Shown here piece after piece: positions 45,897-54,604 of a stretch of DNA of 64,000 bases. Numbering within the stretch: the stretch's first letter is position 1; each line of letters opens with the position of its first letter. The stretch spans positions 1-64,000 of the forward strand of contig NZ_RXMA01000004.1 in the NCBI RefSeq assembly GCF_003966125.1. Direction: 5' to 3'. Origin of the DNA: Azospirillum griseum (GTDB lineage Bacteria > Pseudomonadota > Alphaproteobacteria > Azospirillales > Azospirillaceae). The translations under genes and the position numbers were made by a program. A model generated the notes under the pieces. It was not told the DNA's origin, did not search any database, and saw nothing but the letters and a program-made list of their open reading frames with translations.

Positions 45897-46201
45897 CTGA
45901 TTGGATCACTCCTCTGACCGTTCCGAATGATCTGCCAATCCCAAAGCCAATTACGGCAAACACGGACCGCTGCCAATCACCACAATCATGCCGCATGGCA
46001 GCCGACCGGACAGCGAACGACGTCTACGCAGAGGCGGGCGACATCCTGCGGAGGATGCACAGGCGGCTTTGAAAATTAATTGTCAATTAACAGGACTCCC
46101 ACTACCTTGTAGGCGTCTGGGTTTGCCGTTTCGCGATTGCGTGCACAGTCCATGCGGTCTTAACAGAAATTTTTCACGGTTGTTGAGGGGAGGGCGGAAT
46201 C
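45897..46201. other. Intergenic region upstream of the PPC-like gene
   Basis: No gene supported. A perfect palindrome, TTAATTG-T-CAATTAA, lies at 46076-46090. A weaker dyad around CTACC-TT-GTAGG follows about 20 bases later. The ribosome site GAGGGGAGGG precedes the ATG at 46202. No clear promoter boxes were found. Confidence 0.4.
46076..46090. promoter_or_regulatory. Perfect 15-bp palindrome, possible operator
   Basis: TTAATTG, one T, CAATTAA. It is AT-rich and lies 111 bases before the PPC-like gene. A binding site for the adjacent XRE or another homodimeric regulator is possible; this is inference. Confidence 0.4.
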
Positions 46202-46900
46202 ATGTCGGACGGTTTGTCGAGCGTCAGCCAGATGGTTTCGGACCTCAACAAGTCTCTTAAGAACGCCATAGCCAGCGTCCAGTCCCAGCAATCGGCGCAA
46301 GTCCCGGCGTCTGAAGTTCAGAGTTATGAAAAGCAGGTTCGCAAATCGTCGTCGAACAGCCGCATGTTTGCAACGGATATTGGCATCCTGTCTAAGGGTG
46401 TGACCCGCCTGAACGTTGTCGGGACCTTGGGGGCCAATGATCCGGTCGACTTCTACAAGTTCCGCGTCACCAGCAAGGGTGAAGCGACGATGGGCCAGAT
46501 CGGCGATCAGGGCGTCAATGTTCAGTTGCTGAACAAGACGGGGCAAGTTGTTGCTGACAGCAACAAAAGCGCTGGCAAAGCCTATGAGTCGTTCCGTAAC
46601 CTTCAGCGCGGTGAATTGAGCCTGGATCAGGGGGATTACACGGTGCGCGTCACCCGAGAAAAGGGTGAAGCGGCAAAAGACGCTAAGAATTACGCGATTC
46701 AATTCAGCATGGGAACGTACAAACAGGACTACGACACTGTTGCAAAGGCTCCACGAAAGGGCGACAGCCCGTTTCAGATGAGTCAGGCTCAACAGCAGAT
46801 GTTGGATGGTTTGAACTCAGCGATCAGTTCAATGAATTCAATTCCGACTGGGCAGACAGGGACCCAAAAGCTGATGGGAAGTTTCAGTCTGTTTGCATGA
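46202..46900 (+). CDS. PPC-like beta-sandwich protein, unknown function
   Basis: 232 residues without a signal peptide. Residues about 60-170 resemble the bacterial pre-peptidase C-terminal (PPC) beta-sandwich: GTLGANDPVDFYKFRVTSKG, NVQLLNKTGQVVADSNKS, LSLDQGDYTVRVTR, and NYAIQFSMG. PPC domains are normally at the C-terminus of secreted proteins; here the domain is the main part of a signal-less protein, with a helical N-terminus (VSQMVSDLNKSLKNAIASVQSQQ) and a Gln/Ser-rich C-terminus. It may be exported by a type I or flagellar route, or be a structural component in the cytoplasm. Its location near flagellar and glycosylation genes is suggestive only. Confidence 0.6.
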   Translation: MSDGLSSVSQMVSDLNKSLKNAIASVQSQQSAQVPASEVQSYEKQVRKSSSNSRMFATDIGILSKGVTRLNVVGTLGANDPVDFYKFRVTSKGEATMGQIGDQGVNVQLLNKTGQVVADSNKSAGKAYESFRNLQRGELSLDQGDYTVRVTREKGEAAKDAKNYAIQFSMGTYKQDYDTVAKAPRKGDSPFQMSQAQQQMLDGLNSAISSMNSIPTGQTGTQKLMGSFSLFA

Positions 46901-47234
46901 CTTGTTGGCTTGGTCTGGTTGCTTTTTGGTCTCCAGAACCGCCTAACACGCGTGGGCATGAGGCAATCTTGGACCTTTCCCGTCTTTACGCTTGAGAGGT
47001 TGATTGCGGCAGAGCCGCCGATGGGTTGCTTGCTGCACTGAACCCCTGTGAACACGCGAAGCACAGCGCCTTTCTGAATTTCTGTGTTCAGTGACACACC
47101 GACCTATGCTGTCGAAGGTTGATTGGATGGCGGTTTGACGACGCTGCCATCCATCACATTCGATCAATGACCTGGATCGCGCTTCGTCGTAAACTGCGGA
47201 AGGAGGCGGACGTTTTGCAGGAAAGGACAGTCGG
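46901..47234. other. Gap before the nucleotidyltransferase gene
   Basis: No gene. A hairpin with perfect eight-bp arms TGGATGGC (47124-47131) and GCCATCCA (47146-47153) is present, and shorter inverted repeats around TGAACAC/GTGTTCA lie before it. These could be a terminator for the PPC-like gene or operator elements. Confidence 0.35.
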
Positions 47235-47960
47235 TTGAGGTCTGAGGACACGCTTGCCAACATTGACGTGGCCGTTCTGGCCGGTGGTTTGGGGACCCGG
47301 ATCCGTGGTGTGTTGGGCGACACACCAAAGGTGCTGGCCCCGGTTGCTGGACGGGCGTTTTTGGGCCATCTCCTTGACTATCTTGGCGGCTTTGGTGCGA
47401 GGAGGGTGGTGCTCTGCCTTGGGCATTTGGCCGACCGCGTGACCGCCTGGTTGGCTCGGGGCGATTCCGCCGGATCCATGGATGTGGTTTGCCAGATTGA
47501 GCCGCGCCCGCTGGGAACGGCCGGTGCCCTTGGTTTCGTGCGTGGCGAATTGCGATCCGGCACCGTTCTGGTCGTGAACGGCGATACTTTTCTGGATGCC
47601 GACCTGCGTGCCTTCGTTGCTTCACATCGGTTGTCCGGAGCCGAAGCGTCGGTGTTGTGCGTGACCGTGGAGGATGCCGCCCGATATGGCCGGGTGGAGA
47701 TCGGGCCTGACAGCCGCATCCGCCGCTTCGTGGAGAAGTCCCCGGGAAGCGGCACGATCAACGCCGGTGTCTACCTGTTCTCCACGGCATTCCTGGATCG
47801 CTTGATTGCGGAGGGGGCCGTGTCGCTGGAACGCGACGTGCTGGAAAAGGCACCGCCCGGCAGCCTGCACGCCCACATCGCCAAGGCGCGCTTCATCGAC
47901 ATTGGCACACCGGAAAGCCTGGCGGCGGCGGGCGGCGTGATAGTCGGGGGCGACGTTTGA
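47235..47960 (+). CDS. Sugar-1-phosphate nucleotidyltransferase (HddC-like)
   Basis: 241 residues starting at TTG 47235, supported by GGAAAGGA at 47219-47226. The nucleotidyltransferase signature is VAVLAGGLGTRIRGVLGDTPKVLAP (about 13-37). VVNGDTFLDADL provides the metal Asp, and FVEKSPGSGTINAGVYLF the sugar site. The pattern resembles HddC and related guanylyl/thymidylyltransferases that activate heptose or hexose phosphates. Followed by pseG, it may prepare a sugar for the surface or flagellin pathway; the exact sugar cannot be read. Confidence 0.8.
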   Translation: MRSEDTLANIDVAVLAGGLGTRIRGVLGDTPKVLAPVAGRAFLGHLLDYLGGFGARRVVLCLGHLADRVTAWLARGDSAGSMDVVCQIEPRPLGTAGALGFVRGELRSGTVLVVNGDTFLDADLRAFVASHRLSGAEASVLCVTVEDAARYGRVEIGPDSRIRRFVEKSPGSGTINAGVYLFSTAFLDRLIAEGAVSLERDVLEKAPPGSLHAHIAKARFIDIGTPESLAAAGGVIVGGDV

Positions 47961-48136
47961 TCGTCAACACCCTCTGGCCGCGCATCGATGTGCGATGGCG
48001 ATACCGCTCTGCCCCAAGGCCGTCCCATCCCGGCGCACCCATCTGGACACACGACCTGGAACACACCACAATCGCCCATCACGTGCAGTTCCAGGGTCCT
48101 TTCTGACCAAACGGCTGCGCAGACGGACAAACACCG

Positions 48137-49204
48137 ATGGCCATCATCCTCGTCCGCGCCGATGCTTCTCCCGCCGTTGGTACGGGGCATGTGATGCGAT
48201 GCCTTGCCGTTGCGGAAGCGCTGCGCGACGAGGGGCACGAGGTGTTGTTCGCCAGCGCGGAATCCACTCCGGCGATGGATCAACGCCTGGATCGTGACGG
48301 CTTTCGACGGATCGCCATCGCCGGGCCGGTGGGGGAAGCGGCGGATCTGGCCGCCACCCGTTCAGCCTTGCGGCGGGAGCATTGCACGGCGGTGATGCTG
48401 GACGGTTATCGCTTCGGCGAGGCGTACCGCGCGGGTTTGCAGGCCGCCCGCATCCGGGTGCTGGCCTGGGACGATCTGGGCGACGGCGGAGCGCTGTACG
48501 CCGATCTGGTCGTCAACGCTGCCCCGCAGGCCGACCGTCTTCCCTACGACCGCATGGCCCCTGGCGCGGCGCTGCTGCTTGGCCCCGGCTACGCCCCCCT
48601 GCGGCGCGAGGTGCGGTTGGCGGCGCGAGAGGCGCGGCGGGCCATCGCTGACCGACCTGTGTTGCTGCTGACCTTCGGCGGCTCCGACCCGTTGGGCCTG
48701 ACCGGGCCGCTTCTGGAACGGCTGGCCGCGCGGCGGCCGGAGGGGTGCCGTTTGCTGGCGGTGGTGGGTGGCAGCAACCCGCGCGCGGCGGATGTGGCCG
48801 CCCTGGCCGAGCGATTGGGGCCGGGTGTGGCGGCGCAGATCGATTGCCCGCGCATGGGCGCGGTCATGGCCGAAACCGGGCTGGCGGTGTCGGCCGGTGG
48901 TGGCACGATGGGGGAATTGGCCGCCTTGGCGGTTCCGACTCTGCTGGTGGTGACGGCCGACAACCAGGCGATGGCCAGCTGGGACGCGGCGGCGCTGGGC
49001 TGGTGCGACGCGGTGGACGCGCGCGGCGGCGACGCGGTGGCGGCGATTTCCGACGCGGCGCTGGCGCTGTGGACCGACCCGACGCGGCGGTCTGCCATGG
49101 CGGCGGTGGCCGCAGGGCTGCCGTTAGACGGAGATGGCGCGATCCGCATCGCCCGTGCCCTGACCGCCCCGCGCGCCCGCAGCCAACCGCGCATCCGCGC
49201 CTGA
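48137..49204 (+). CDS. pseG: UDP-2,4-diacetamido-trideoxy-altropyranose hydrolase PseG
   Basis: 355 residues. PseG removes UDP in the fifth step of pseudaminic acid synthesis, the sugar most often placed on flagellins. The N-terminal VRADASPAVGTGHVMRCLAVAEAL contains the conserved catalytic His (residue 18). The C-terminal GT-B-like half has VLLLTFGGSDPLGLTGPLL and VSAGGGTMGELAALAVPTLLVVTADNQ, the UDP-binding region. Other pse genes (pseB, C, F, H, I) are not in this window. Its placement among TPR-glycosyltransferases suggests flagellin glycosylation. Confidence 0.85.
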   Translation: MAIILVRADASPAVGTGHVMRCLAVAEALRDEGHEVLFASAESTPAMDQRLDRDGFRRIAIAGPVGEAADLAATRSALRREHCTAVMLDGYRFGEAYRAGLQAARIRVLAWDDLGDGGALYADLVVNAAPQADRLPYDRMAPGAALLLGPGYAPLRREVRLAAREARRAIADRPVLLLTFGGSDPLGLTGPLLERLAARRPEGCRLLAVVGGSNPRAADVAALAERLGPGVAAQIDCPRMGAVMAETGLAVSAGGGTMGELAALAVPTLLVVTADNQAMASWDAAALGWCDAVDARGGDAVAAISDAALALWTDPTRRSAMAAVAAGLPLDGDGAIRIARALTAPRARSQPRIRA

Positions 49205-49360
49205 CGCCTCACCGTTTCCGGGATGCGCGCATGGCAGACCCGCCATCCGGTCGGCGGGCGTGACGCGATCCGTTGCTTACCCCTATGATCCGTTCAACGG
49301 CGCAACAGGTGCCGACCAAAAGCAATCCAGGGCAAAAAAACGACCAGGGGAGTCAACGCC

Positions 49361-51001
49361 ATGCTGCCGGAGGGTGACAGCTATGAGGCGGTGCGCGATC
49401 GCTTTGTGTGGCGCGTGCCGGACCGTTACAACATTGCGGTGGATGTCTGCGACCGCTGGGCGGACGCCGATCCCCAGCGGTTGGCTCTGATCCACAAGCG
49501 CCGCGATGGCGGGGTGGAGGAGTACCGCTTCGCCGATCTGCGCGCGCGGTCGAACCGTTTCGCCAATGTCCTGGTCGGGCAGGGGGTGGCGCGCGGCGAC
49601 CGGGTGGGCATCCTGCTGCCGCAAGCCCCGGAAACCGCGATCTCCCATCTGTCCGTCTGCAAGATGGGCGGTGTCGCCGTGCCGCTGTTCGCCCTGTTCG
49701 GGGTTGAGGCGCTGGAATACCGATTGGCCAATTGCGGGGCGCGCGCGGTGGTGACGGACGCGGTGGGAGCCGCCAAGATCGCCGCGATTCGCGACCGCCT
49801 GCCCGACCTGCGCGCCGTCTTCCGCATCGACATGGCCGACGGAGAGGATGGCCCCGCCCCTGAGGGGTGCCTGGACTGGCACGCCCTGACCGACGCCGCG
49901 TCCGACGTCTTCGCCCCGGTGGACACGGCGGCGGACGATCCGGCGATCATCATCTACACCTCCGGCACCACCGGCCAGCCCAAGGGGGCGCTGCACGCCC
50001 ACCGCGTGTTGCTGGGCCATCTGCCGGGGGTGGAGATGTCGCACGACGGGTTCCCGCAAGCCGGGGACCGGATTTGGACGCCCGCCGATTGGGCGTGGAT
50101 CGGCGGTCTGCTCGACGTTCTGTTGCCCGCCTGGCACCACGGCGTCACCGTCGTCTCGCACCGTTTCGAGAAGTTCGACGGCGAGGCGGCGTTCCGTCTG
50201 CTGGCGGACTTCCAGGTGCGCAACGCCTTCCTGCCGCCCACGGCGCTGAAGATGATGCGGGCGGTCAACGATCCGGCCTCCCGCCACGCCTACCGGATGC
50301 GGTCGGTGGCCAGCGGTGGCGAGACGTTGGGGGCGGAGTTGCTGGAATGGGGCCGCCAGACCTTCGGCCTGACCATCAACGAATTTTACGGCCAGACCGA
50401 ATGCAACATGCTGGTGTCGTCCTCGGCCCGCTTCATGCCGCCCAAACCGGGGATCATGGGACGCCCAGCCCCCGGCCACGATGTCGCGGTGATCGACGGG
50501 CAGGGCAACCGCCTGCCGCCCTACAGCCTGGGTTTGATTGCGGTGCGGCGGCCCGATCCGGTGATGTTCCTGGGCTATTGGAACAACCCGACGGCCACGG
50601 CGGCCAAATTCATCGGTGACTGGCTCATCACCGGCGACCAGGGCGAGATGGACGAGGAGGGCTACATCCGTTTCGTCGGTCGGGACGACGACGTCATCAC
50701 CTCGGCCGGCTACCGCATCGGTCCGGGTGAGATCGAGGATTGCCTGATCGGCCACCCCGCCGTGCGCATGGCCGCCGTGGTCGGCGTTCCCGACCCGCTG
50801 CGCACCGAAATCGTCAAGGCCTTCATCGTGCTTCAGGACGGGGTGGAGGTGGACGACGCGCTGGTCGCCTCGATCCAGGAGCATGTCAAAACCCGGCTGG
50901 CCGCGCATGAATACCCGCGCGCCATCGCGTTCCTCGACAGCCTGCCCATGACCACCACCGGCAAGATCATCCGCCGGGAACTGCGCGAACGGACCCAATG
51001 A
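49361..51001 (+). CDS. AMP-dependent acyl-CoA synthetase
   Basis: 546 residues. The P-loop of the ANL family, IIYTSGTTGQPKG, is at about 205. Later motifs are FYGQTECN, DWLITGDQGEMDEEGYIRFVGRDDDVITSAGYRIGPGEIE (A8 hinge), and the catalytic lysine near the end in TTTGKIIRREL. The size and the acyl-pocket pattern fit medium-chain acyl-CoA or acetyl-CoA synthetases of the ACSM/AcsA-like type. The acid substrate is not evident. It overlaps the next gene by four bases. Confidence 0.9.
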   Translation: MLPEGDSYEAVRDRFVWRVPDRYNIAVDVCDRWADADPQRLALIHKRRDGGVEEYRFADLRARSNRFANVLVGQGVARGDRVGILLPQAPETAISHLSVCKMGGVAVPLFALFGVEALEYRLANCGARAVVTDAVGAAKIAAIRDRLPDLRAVFRIDMADGEDGPAPEGCLDWHALTDAASDVFAPVDTAADDPAIIIYTSGTTGQPKGALHAHRVLLGHLPGVEMSHDGFPQAGDRIWTPADWAWIGGLLDVLLPAWHHGVTVVSHRFEKFDGEAAFRLLADFQVRNAFLPPTALKMMRAVNDPASRHAYRMRSVASGGETLGAELLEWGRQTFGLTINEFYGQTECNMLVSSSARFMPPKPGIMGRPAPGHDVAVIDGQGNRLPPYSLGLIAVRRPDPVMFLGYWNNPTATAAKFIGDWLITGDQGEMDEEGYIRFVGRDDDVITSAGYRIGPGEIEDCLIGHPAVRMAAVVGVPDPLRTEIVKAFIVLQDGVEVDDALVASIQEHVKTRLAAHEYPRAIAFLDSLPMTTTGKIIRRELRERTQ

Positions 51002-51735
51002 CCGAGCTGTTGCTGTTGACCGCCGCTTTTCTGGCGGGCGCGATGAACGCCGTCGCGGGCGGGGGAAGCTTTCTGACCCTGCCCGCGCTGATCTACGCCG
51101 GGGTCCCGCCGGTGGCCGCCAACGCGACGGGAACGGTGGCGCTGCTGCCGGGCTACGCCAGCGGCCTCTATGGCTATCGGCAGGATGTGACGCCGGTCGG
51201 CGACGTCGGCTTGCCGCTGCTGGCGCTGGTCAGTCTGGCCGGTGGGCTGGTGGGGGCGGCGCTGCTGCTGGTCACGCCCGACGCGGTGTTTCGCGGCATC
51301 GTGCCGTGGCTGCTGTTGGCGGCGACCGGCCTGTTCGCCTTTGGCGGTGCCCTGGCCGCCCGGTTGCGGTCGGTCGGCTTGCACGGGCGCGGCGCGCTGC
51401 TCGGCACCCTGTTCGCCGTGTCGGTCTATGGCGGCTATTTCAACGGCGGCTTGGGCATTCTGCTGCTGGCGCAGTTGAGCCTGTTCGGCATGACCAACCT
51501 GAACGCCATGAACGGGTTGAAGAACCTGTTTTCCACCGTGCTGACCGCGATTGCGGTGGCGACCTATGCGGTCGGTGGGGCGGTGGATTGGCCAAAGGCG
51601 GCGCTGATGGTGCTGGCGGCGGTGGCGGGCGGCTATGCCGGGGCGCGGGTTGGCCGCAAGATTCCGCAACCGATCCTGCGCGGCGGCATCATCGCCGTGG
51701 GGTTGACGATGAGCGCGCTGTTTTTCGCCAAGTGA
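50998..51735 (+). CDS. TSUP (TauE/SafE) family permease
   Basis: 245 residues, about seven or eight helices. The N-terminal motif FLAGAMNAVAGGGSFLTLPAL is the TauE/SafE signature, repeated in weaker form in the second half (GGYFNGGLGILLLAQLSLFG). TSUP proteins export sulfonates, sulfite or related anions; substrate unknown. The start overlaps the acyl-CoA synthetase stop (ATGA), so the two are translated together. Confidence 0.85.
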   Translation: MTELLLLTAAFLAGAMNAVAGGGSFLTLPALIYAGVPPVAANATGTVALLPGYASGLYGYRQDVTPVGDVGLPLLALVSLAGGLVGAALLLVTPDAVFRGIVPWLLLAATGLFAFGGALAARLRSVGLHGRGALLGTLFAVSVYGGYFNGGLGILLLAQLSLFGMTNLNAMNGLKNLFSTVLTAIAVATYAVGGAVDWPKAALMVLAAVAGGYAGARVGRKIPQPILRGGIIAVGLTMSALFFAK

Positions 51736-51835
51736 CGTTTCACCAACTGACCGGCGACAGACAAGGATGGGTGAAATCGGGTGGCGCGCGCGTTACAGTG
51801 CGCCTCCCCGTTCCGTCCTTTCCGGTGCGTCCGCC

Positions 51836-52540
51836 ATGCTGTCCGTCTCCAATCTCGATCTGTTTTACGGCGACGCCCAGGCGCTCGACGGTGTGACGCT
51901 GGAGGTGGCGGAGGGATCGACGACCGCCATCGTGGGGGCGAACGGGGCGGGCAAGACCTCGCTGATCCGCACGGTGGCCGGGATCCTGAAGCCCGCGCGC
52001 GGCAGCATCCGCTTTCGCGGGCAGGAGATCGCCGGGCTGCCCAGCCACGCTGTGTGCAATCTTGGTGTCGGCCAAGTGGCCGAAGGGCGGCAGATTTTCC
52101 CCAGCCTGAGCGTGCGCGAGAATCTGGAGATGGGGGCGGTGATCCCGCGCGCGCGCGCGTCGGCCAAGCCGACGATGGAGCGGGTGCTGGCCCTGTTTCC
52201 CCGCCTGCTGGAACGGATGGATCAGGCGGCTGGCACGCTGTCGGGCGGCGAACAGCAGATGTTGGCGATCGGCCGCTGCCTGATGGGCAAGCCCGACCTC
52301 ATCATGTTCGATGAACCCTCGCTCGGCCTGTCGCCCGCGCTGGTGCAGGAACTGTTCCGCATCATCCGCGCGCTGGCCGCCGACGGCATGACCATCATTC
52401 TGGTCGAGCAGAACGTTGCGGCCTCGCTGAAGATAGCCCAGCGCGCCTATGTGCTTGAAAATGGCCGGGTGGTGCTGTCGGGCAGCGGGGTGGCGTTGCT
52501 GGACGATCCGGCGGTCAGACAGGCGTATCTCGGTTTGTGA
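51836..52540 (+). CDS. LivF-type branched-chain amino acid ABC ATPase
   Basis: 234 residues from the ATG at 51836; upstream codons are not family sequence. Walker A VGANGAGKTSLIRTVAGI, signature LSGGEQQMLAIGRCLMGKPDLIMFDEPSLGLSPALV, the Walker B/D-loop, and IILVEQNVAASLKIAQRAYVLENGRVV all fit LivF. LivG, LivH, LivM and binding-protein genes are not in this window, so its partners must be elsewhere. It follows the TSUP gene by 100 bases. Confidence 0.9.
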   Translation: MLSVSNLDLFYGDAQALDGVTLEVAEGSTTAIVGANGAGKTSLIRTVAGILKPARGSIRFRGQEIAGLPSHAVCNLGVGQVAEGRQIFPSLSVRENLEMGAVIPRARASAKPTMERVLALFPRLLERMDQAAGTLSGGEQQMLAIGRCLMGKPDLIMFDEPSLGLSPALVQELFRIIRALAADGMTIILVEQNVAASLKIAQRAYVLENGRVVLSGSGVALLDDPAVRQAYLGL

Positions 52541-52588
52541 GATGCGACGAACCGGCGGGGCAACCGACTGCCCCGCCGTGGCAGGACA

Positions 52589-54382
52589 TCAGAGTGTCTG
52601 CGCTTCCAGCGCATAGGCCATCAACCGTTCGACCGAACGGGCACGGTCGCCGGTTTCCGCGTAACGGCTGCGGGCGAGCGCGGCTTGCTCCGCGCGGAAG
52701 GTCGGGTTTTCGGCCAGCGCGACGGCGCGGTCCAGGAACGCCGCCTCATCCGCCACGATAAAGGCCGCCCCAACGACGCTTGCCACGTCACCACCGGCGG
52801 GCGTGACCACCGGCAAACCTTCGGCCAAGGCAAAGGCCGCGCTGCCGCCACCGCCAGAGCGGGCGGGATTCAGATAGGCCGTGACCACCCGGTACAGCGC
52901 GCGCACATCATCCACATGGCCCAGCACATCGACGCGAGCGGCGTTGCGCAGCGCGGCAACACGGGCGGGCAGACTCTCCACCGCGCCGGCAAAAGCCACC
53001 CTTGCGGTGGGCACGCGGTCGAGCAACGCGTCGATCTGGGTCAGGAAAGCGCTGTGGGCGTCGTGATCCAGCCGGTTGCCGACGGCAACATAGACCGGCC
53101 CTCCCTCGTCCAGTCCGAAATCGCCCCGGGTCAGCGGCGCGCCGCCATCGGGCAGCCGCCAGCCGAACGAGAAGGGACGAAAGCGATCGCGAACCTCGTC
53201 CGGCCAACCGTCCGCGCTGTCTTCCGGCCCCCATCCCAGAATGAGTCGGGCCAGAGACGGCGGCACGCCGGTCGAGGTCGGCAGACAGACCACCGGGCGG
53301 GTGCGGGCGAACAGGTCGGCGATGGTGTTGGCACCACCAAAGGACACGATCACATCGGGGTCGAACCCCTCCACCGCGTCAATGATGGCGTGCAGCTTGT
53401 CCTCGTCGAAATGTTTTTGCGGGAAGGAAATCATCCGCACCTGGGCACCAAAAGCGCTGATGGTCTGGTTGCCCGTGTAGTCTTCCGACACGTTGTAACT
53501 GTATTCAGGCACAAAACCATTTTCGCCCGCCACCGCCATGGCGTTGGGGTTGATGATGACGACCTCGCATCCCTGTTCGTTCTGCAAGCGGCGGGCGTAG
53601 TCAAAGGCGTCGACCGTCGGTTGGTGGCCCTGGCCCAACATCTGGTTGGTGATGACCGCCACCCGCTTGATGGTTGTGCGCGGCTGGGCACGGCGGACGC
53701 GAACGGCCAAGCCATAACGCCGGGAGGTTTCCGTGACCAGCAGGCGATAGAATTGCCGAAGCGGGCCGGTTGAAAAGGCGCCGAGATCGCCGGAACGCGC
53801 TTGCCCCTGAAACAACTGCATCGCCATACCCCAATAGGCGTAATGCAGCGAAGGCACGGAAAACCGCAGCGGATCGTCGAGAACCGCCTGAACCAATGCC
53901 TGGTAATGCGCGACGTCCCCCGACAGCAGGAACAGAAGAGAATTGCGGCGCATGACATCGCCCATTCCATACCCGGCATCAACCACCGCCGCCGCCGCAC
54001 GGCGAGTGTCGTCGTCGTAACGGCGGATCAGGTTGGCCAACGCCCCAATGTTGTTCCACCCTTCGCCCTCGTTGGTCAGCAGGGTCAAGGCGCGGGCGAA
54101 GCTGAGCGCCGCATCGTGGGTCCGACCACAGGCGTGGAGGGCATGGCCGAGATTGGCGTGGAACAGGGGGGAACCAGCATCGCTCACCACCGCCTTGCCG
54201 ATCAGATCCGCCGCATCGGCGGCCCGACCGCTTTGCAGGGCGATCACGCCCAGCAGATGCAGCGCATCGGGGTGGCCGGGCGATGCGTCGAGCACATCGC
54301 GATACAGCCGCTCGGCTTCTTCGGTGCGACCGGCGCGATGATGTCCGGTCGCAACGGCCAGCGTCTGTTCGATCATGTCCAT
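52589..54382 (-). CDS. TPR-glycosyltransferase, GT-B type
   Basis: About 597 residues from the ATG at 54382, with AGGAAC upstream; a longer frame to 54460 lacks family sequence. TPR-like repeats occupy about 1-130 (HHRAGRTEEAERLYRDVLDASPGHPDALHLLGVIALQSGR is the first pair). The rest is a GT-B glycosyltransferase: a Rossmann region with VVIINPNAMAVAG and GFDPDVIVSFGG, then a C-terminal domain VYVAVGNRLDHD to VTPAGGDVASVVGAAFIVADEAAFLDRAV, in GT4 style. TPR-GT proteins of this kind (FlmG in Caulobacter) glycosylate flagellin. This one differs in its GT type from the two on the plus strand. Confidence 0.75.
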   Translation of the reverse strand: MDMIEQTLAVATGHHRAGRTEEAERLYRDVLDASPGHPDALHLLGVIALQSGRAADAADLIGKAVVSDAGSPLFHANLGHALHACGRTHDAALSFARALTLLTNEGEGWNNIGALANLIRRYDDDTRRAAAAVVDAGYGMGDVMRRNSLLFLLSGDVAHYQALVQAVLDDPLRFSVPSLHYAYWGMAMQLFQGQARSGDLGAFSTGPLRQFYRLLVTETSRRYGLAVRVRRAQPRTTIKRVAVITNQMLGQGHQPTVDAFDYARRLQNEQGCEVVIINPNAMAVAGENGFVPEYSYNVSEDYTGNQTISAFGAQVRMISFPQKHFDEDKLHAIIDAVEGFDPDVIVSFGGANTIADLFARTRPVVCLPTSTGVPPSLARLILGWGPEDSADGWPDEVRDRFRPFSFGWRLPDGGAPLTRGDFGLDEGGPVYVAVGNRLDHDAHSAFLTQIDALLDRVPTARVAFAGAVESLPARVAALRNAARVDVLGHVDDVRALYRVVTAYLNPARSGGGGSAAFALAEGLPVVTPAGGDVASVVGAAFIVADEAAFLDRAVALAENPTFRAEQAALARSRYAETGDRARSVERLMAYALEAQTL

Positions 54383-54473
54383 GGTGGCGTTCCTGTTGCC
54401 GGGTCGCAAACCGACCCCTGGTACGGCGACGGGGAGGACCGTCGCCAGTCGATCCGGCAAATCTACCTTGTTT

Positions 54474-54518
54474 GGCGTTGATGCGGGAAAATTTCCGCAT
54501 CGGCGTTGTCAGGCGTTG
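54474..54518. promoter_or_regulatory. Divergent control region with dyad and direct repeats
   Basis: GATGCGG (54480-54486) and CCGCATC (54495-54501) flank an AT-rich centre. The seven-base block GGCGTTG occurs three times, at 54474-54480, 54502-54508 and 54512-54518. It lies between the divergent TPR-glycosyltransferase genes. An operator shared by both is possible; no promoter boxes were assigned. Confidence 0.4.
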
Positions 54519-54604
54519 TGTCCTGCGCACTGCCCTGTGTTTCCTGCCGAAACATGCTATTGGCTTATGGTGGCCGATGGCTGGAAGCGGTGGGAAAGCG
54601 GGGC

